64,000 bases of DNA from Streptomyces sp. NBRC 110035 (GTDB taxonomy: Bacteria > Actinomycetota > Actinomycetes > Streptomycetales > Streptomycetaceae). Shown here piece after piece: positions 61,219-64,000 of the stretch. The stretch is taken from contig NZ_BBNN01000015.1 in assembly GCF_000829695.1 (NCBI RefSeq), positions 1 through 64,000 on the forward strand, in the 5' to 3' direction. The position numbers were made by a program, and so were the translations under genes. Below the pieces are notes generated by a model that was not told the DNA's origin, made no database searches, and saw nothing but the letters and a program-made list of their open reading frames with translations. Position 1 is the stretch's first letter, and every line of letters begins with the position of its first letter.

Positions 61219-61432
61219 GGCGTCGTCGCCCGGAGGGCGGCCGCGCGGCGTCATGGGGCCCCCTGCTCGAGCGAGGCCGAGAGCTTGAGGGAGCGTGCCC
61301 CCGGCGTGCCGCCCCAAAGCCCTCGCACCGGGCGCACCCGGACTTTCGGACGGTGCGCCGGGAGTGCGTACCGGGGCGCCGGAAGTGCGTACCGGGCGTC
61401 GCGCGGCAGGCGCCCCTTCCGCGACCGGCTCC
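61219..61432. repeat. Dispersed intergenic repeat, copy B
   Basis: This is closely similar in order and sequence to 27221-27400, with an added local duplication (two copies of GGAGTGCGTACCGGG-like sequence at about 61361-61400). It lies downstream of the isomerase gene and MFS gene ends. No gene is supported within it. Confidence 0.7.
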
Positions 61433-61438
61433 AGGTCT

Positions 61439-61479
61439 GCCGGCCGTGGGCGGCGGGAGGCGCGGGGCCCACGGCCGGC
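61439..61479 (-). terminator. Terminator after the MFS gene
   Basis: GCCGGCCGTGGGC and GCCCACGGCCGGC form a perfect 13-bp stem, 37 nt downstream of the minus-strand stop at 61516. Confidence 0.65.
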
Positions 61480-61515
61480 ACCCGGCGTTCCCCCCCACCG
61501 GGCGCTCCCGTGTCC

Positions 61516-62823
61516 CTACACCGGCACGTGCACGCTCTCCACCCTGCTGGCGACCAGCCGTTCCCGCTCCCTGCGCGCCGCCTGCCCGCGCAGCCGCAGG
61601 ATCTGGGTGAGCCCGAGGGCCTGGAGGACGAAGACGGCGGTGAAGGCGACGCCGTAGTCCCCGCCGGTGGCGTCCAGCAGGACACCGACGGCGAACAGGG
61701 TGGTCATGGAGGCGACGAAACCGCCCATGTTGGTGATGCCGGACGCCGTGCCCTGCCGCTCCGGCGGGTTCACCGGGCGGGAGAAGTCGAAGCCGATCAT
61801 CGAGGCCGGCCCGCAGGCGCCCAGCACCGTGCACAGCACCACGAGCAGCCACATCGGCGCCGTCTCGGCCGGGTAGGCCAGCGTGAGGGCCCACAGCAGG
61901 GCCGTCGCCCCCACCGTCCCGAGGGCCAGGGGCAGCCGCGCACCGTGGTGACGGCCGATGACCTGCCCGTAGACCAGCCCGAAGACCATGTTGGACAGCA
62001 CCACGAGGGTGAGCAGCTCACCGGCGGCGGCCCGGGACAGCCCCTGCGCCTCGACGAGGTACGGCATGCCCCACAGCAGCAGGAACACCATCGCCGGGAA
62101 CTGCGTGGTGAAGTGCACCCACATCCCGAGCCGGGTCCCCGGTTCGCGCCAGGAGGCGGCGATCTGCCGGCGTACGTAGGCGGCGCCCCGGTGCGGGGCG
62201 GGGCCGGGCCCGTGGCCCTCGGGGTGGTCCTTCAGGAACAGGACGAGCAGGACGAACACCGCGACACCGGCGAGCGCGCTGCCCCCGAAGGCGGCCGTCC
62301 AGCCGATGCCGTGCAGCAGCCGGGCCAGGACCAGGGTGGAGACGAGGTTGCCCGCCATGCCGGCCAGCCCGGCGAACTGCCCGGTCAGCGGCCCGCGCCG
62401 GGCCGGGAACCACCGGCCGCCCAGCCGCAGCACGCTGATGAACGTCATGGCGTCCCCGCAGCCGAGCAGGGCCCGGGAGGCGAGCGCCATGCCGTACGAC
62501 GGGGAGAGGGCGAAGCCGAGCTGCCCGACGGTGAACAGCACGACGCCGATGCCCAGCACCCTCTTGGTGCCGAGCCGGTCGACGAGCAGTCCGACGGGTA
62601 TCTGCATGCCCGCGTAGACCAGCAGCTGGAGGATGGAGAAGGTGGACAGGGCGGAGGCGTTGACGCCGAAGCGGTCGGCCGCGTCGAGGCCGGCCACGCC
62701 CAGGGACGTACGGAAGGTGACGGCGACGAAGTAGACCGAGACGCCGATCCCCCACATCACCAGGGCGCGCCGCCCGCCCGGAGGGTCCCCGGGCAGGGCA
62801 CCCGTACCTCCTGCACTGCTCAT
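61516..62823 (-). CDS. MFS transporter
   Basis: A 435-residue major-facilitator protein with 12 predicted helices. Motif A after helix 2 reads GLLVDRLGTKRV, and helix 4 contains RALLGCGDAMTFISVLRLGGRWFP. The layout is like anion/organic-acid or sugar-phosphate porters. It overlaps the upstream GntR regulator gene by 4 bases (62820-62823), so regulator and transporter are coupled; the effector is probably the substrate. Confidence 0.9.
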   Translation of the reverse strand: MSSAGGTGALPGDPPGGRRALVMWGIGVSVYFVAVTFRTSLGVAGLDAADRFGVNASALSTFSILQLLVYAGMQIPVGLLVDRLGTKRVLGIGVVLFTVGQLGFALSPSYGMALASRALLGCGDAMTFISVLRLGGRWFPARRGPLTGQFAGLAGMAGNLVSTLVLARLLHGIGWTAAFGGSALAGVAVFVLLVLFLKDHPEGHGPGPAPHRGAAYVRRQIAASWREPGTRLGMWVHFTTQFPAMVFLLLWGMPYLVEAQGLSRAAAGELLTLVVLSNMVFGLVYGQVIGRHHGARLPLALGTVGATALLWALTLAYPAETAPMWLLVVLCTVLGACGPASMIGFDFSRPVNPPERQGTASGITNMGGFVASMTTLFAVGVLLDATGGDYGVAFTAVFVLQALGLTQILRLRGQAARRERERLVASRVESVHVPV

Positions 62824-63473
62824 CGCACTTCTCCCCGGGCCAGGTGGGAGAACCAGCCGACGTGCCGGCCCACGACCTCGGCGGCCTCGTCCGGGTCCCC
62901 CGCGCGCAGCGCCTCGAGGATCTCCTGGTGCTCGGAGAGGGTCTTGGCGATGCGGTCGGGGTGCGAGTGCATGACGGCGACCCCCATGCGCAGCTGACGG
63001 TCGCGGAGCTGGTCGTAGAGACGGGAGAGGATCTCGTTGCCGCCGCTGCGGACGATCTCGGCGTGGAAACAGCGGTCGGTGACGGACGCGGCGGCGAAGT
63101 CACCGGCGGCGGCCTGCTCCTTCTGCCGGGCGAGCAGGGCCTCCAGCCGCTCGATGAGCCCCGGGGGCGCGGGGACGGCCTTGCGTACCGCGTGCTCCTC
63201 GACGAGCAGCCGGGTCTCGACGACGTCGGTGATCTCCTGCGCCGAGACGGGCAGGACGAGGGCGCCCTTCTTCGGGTAGAGCCGGATCAGCCCCTCGACC
63301 TCCAGCCGCAGCAGCGCCTCGCGCACCGGCGTGCGCGAGACCCCGACGGCGTCGGCCAGCTCCCCCTCGGTCAGCAGCGCGCCGCCCTCGTAACGACGCT
63401 CCAGGACACCCTGCTTGACGTGGGCGTAGACGCGATCGGCGGCAGGGGGTTGCTTCACGGGGACCGGGCTCAT
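62820..63473 (-). CDS. GntR-family regulator (FadR/FCD type)
   Basis: A 217-residue protein: winged HTH AVGVSRTPVREALLRLEVEGLIRLYPKKGALVLPV, then a helical FCD ligand domain with the metal His set (DRCFHAEIV, EHQEILEAL, GRHVGWFSHL). It heads the gntR-MFS operon and probably represses it until a carboxylate-like effector binds. ATG 63473 is preferred (MSPVPVKQPPAADRVYAHV). Confidence 0.92.
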   Translation of the reverse strand: MSPVPVKQPPAADRVYAHVKQGVLERRYEGGALLTEGELADAVGVSRTPVREALLRLEVEGLIRLYPKKGALVLPVSAQEITDVVETRLLVEEHAVRKAVPAPPGLIERLEALLARQKEQAAAGDFAAASVTDRCFHAEIVRSGGNEILSRLYDQLRDRQLRMGVAVMHSHPDRIAKTLSEHQEILEALRAGDPDEAAEVVGRHVGWFSHLARGEVR

Positions 63474-63487
63474 GCCGACAGGATAGA

Positions 63488-63498
63488 TACAACATGTA
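63488..63498. promoter_or_regulatory. GntR operator candidate
   Basis: TACA-ACA-TGTA is a short palindrome 15 bp upstream of the gntR start, in an AT-richer stretch (GATAGATACAACATGTACC). A size and position suiting autoregulation by a FadR-type dimer. The rest of 63499-63658 shows no gene. Confidence 0.4.
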
Positions 63499-63658
63499 CC
63501 CAAGGACGCTTCCGTCCACGATGCGGACCCCGAAGGCGATCCCGGTCTTCCCGTACAACCATCCGCCCCGCCCACGTGTCAGACTCGTGCGGCCCCTCTC
63601 GGTCGCTCCTCAAGTCGACCGCAGCAACGGGACATTCAACGCAATCGGGGTACCTCAC

Positions 63659-64000
63659 TTGAACATCGGTATTCAAGGCATCCGGGTCCGCAGAGCCGTC
63701 GGCGTCGCCGTGACCACCGGCGCCGTGCTGGCCTCCGGCGCCCTCCACGCGGCGCCCGCGCAGGCCGCCGCCGCGCCCACGATCGCCGCCAAGGGCGGCT
63801 TCGTGATGAACAACGCGAACGGCAAGTCCCTCTACACCAAGGCCGCGGACACCCGGCGTTCGACCGGTTCCACGACGAAGATCATGACCGCGAAGGTCGT
63901 GCTCGCGCAGAAGAACCTGAACCTGAACTCCAAGGTCACGATCCAGATGGCCTACAGCGACTACATCGTGGCGAACAACGCGTCGTCCGCACGGCTGATC
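63659..64000 (+). CDS. D-alanyl-D-alanine carboxypeptidase (peptidase S11), N-terminal part, open at right edge
   Basis: From TTG 63659 the frame is open to the window end (114 codons). A signal peptide (RRAVGVAVTTGAVLASGALHAAPAQAAA) precedes an S11 penicillin-binding domain: GGFVMNNANGKSLYTKAADTRRSTGSTTKIMTAKVVL with the Ser-x-x-Lys nucleophile STTK, then SDYIVANNASSARLI approaching the SxN motif. It trims peptidoglycan stem peptides outside the membrane. The KTG box lies beyond the window. Confidence 0.9.
   Translation, partial: MNIGIQGIRVRRAVGVAVTTGAVLASGALHAAPAQAAAAPTIAAKGGFVMNNANGKSLYTKAADTRRSTGSTTKIMTAKVVLAQKNLNLNSKVTIQMAYSDYIVANNASSARLI

Overview
The window is chromosomal DNA from a Streptomyces or very close relative. 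The evidence is very high G+C with third-position GC bias, frequent GTG and TTG starts, and many families typical of the genus: a whiJ-like regulator with a DUF397 partner and an anti-sigma-type ATPase, SpoIIE/PP2C phosphatases, and proteins of the DUF6153, DUF305, DUF6479, DUF6458, DUF6247 and SCO2400 families. All calls come from reading the sequence; no database search was run.

1-4.8 kb is an accreted island. A truncated IS701-type transposase sits on a PIN-domain relic. Two 3' halves of a tRNA-Ser(GGA) gene (847-902 and 4701-4756) then bracket a DNA methylase fused to a specificity domain, a small two-helix membrane protein overlapping its stop codon, and a VapBC toxin-antitoxin pair. No integrase or intact tRNA is visible.

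4.9-11.8 kb looks like a metal and stress block: DUF6153 and DUF305 proteins, a SHOCT protein, a frameshifted PAS-PP2C phosphatase, and an ArsR repressor divergent from a P1B-type metal ATPase with a C-terminal hemerythrin domain. A DevR/OsdR-like palindrome lies before the ATPase. 11.8-14.1 kb is a cold-shock pair, CspA then DEAD-box helicase, with a terminator-like hairpin in the csp leader. A second csp gene at 23.1 kb shares a leader motif.

14.1-27.2 kb holds accessory metabolism and envelope genes: a metallo-hydrolase, a divergent LysR/class A beta-lactamase pair, a secreted lipase, a sugar-binding lipoprotein, a frameshifted SCO2400-family gene, a monooxygenase, a nucleoside hydrolase and a lipoprotein. 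27.2-31.5 kb is rearranged: a dispersed intergenic repeat, an IS4-type element whose start codon lies in a hairpin, the tail of a TnpB/IS605 element, a gene ending exactly at that element's right end, and a 450-bp degenerate repeat of about 10 bp.

31.5-47 kb is mostly housekeeping: membrane proteins, an EEP-family protein, a PhoX phosphatase behind a clear PHO box, a VWA protein with a long Glu/Pro/Lys repeat, metG, a PH-domain protein, the whiJ-like cluster (regulator broken by one TGA), a candidate toxin-antitoxin-like pair, and aspS. 47-64 kb carries a multidomain SpoIIE phosphatase, pirin with a truncated twin, a secreted tripeptidyl-peptidase-like hydrolase, a frameshifted MerR gene, an IS5 relic, SseB, an acyl-CoA dehydrogenase, an M18 aminopeptidase, a nitrilase-family hydrolase, a mycothiol-dependent isomerase-family protein, a GntR-MFS operon and the start of a D-Ala-D-Ala carboxypeptidase.

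Three reading-frame breaks (about 7.4, 22.1 and 53.2 kb) and one nonsense codon (41.9 kb) interrupt otherwise well-conserved genes. Two of the frame breaks are clearly in C runs and the third is in C-rich sequence, so assembly error should be excluded before calling them mutations.
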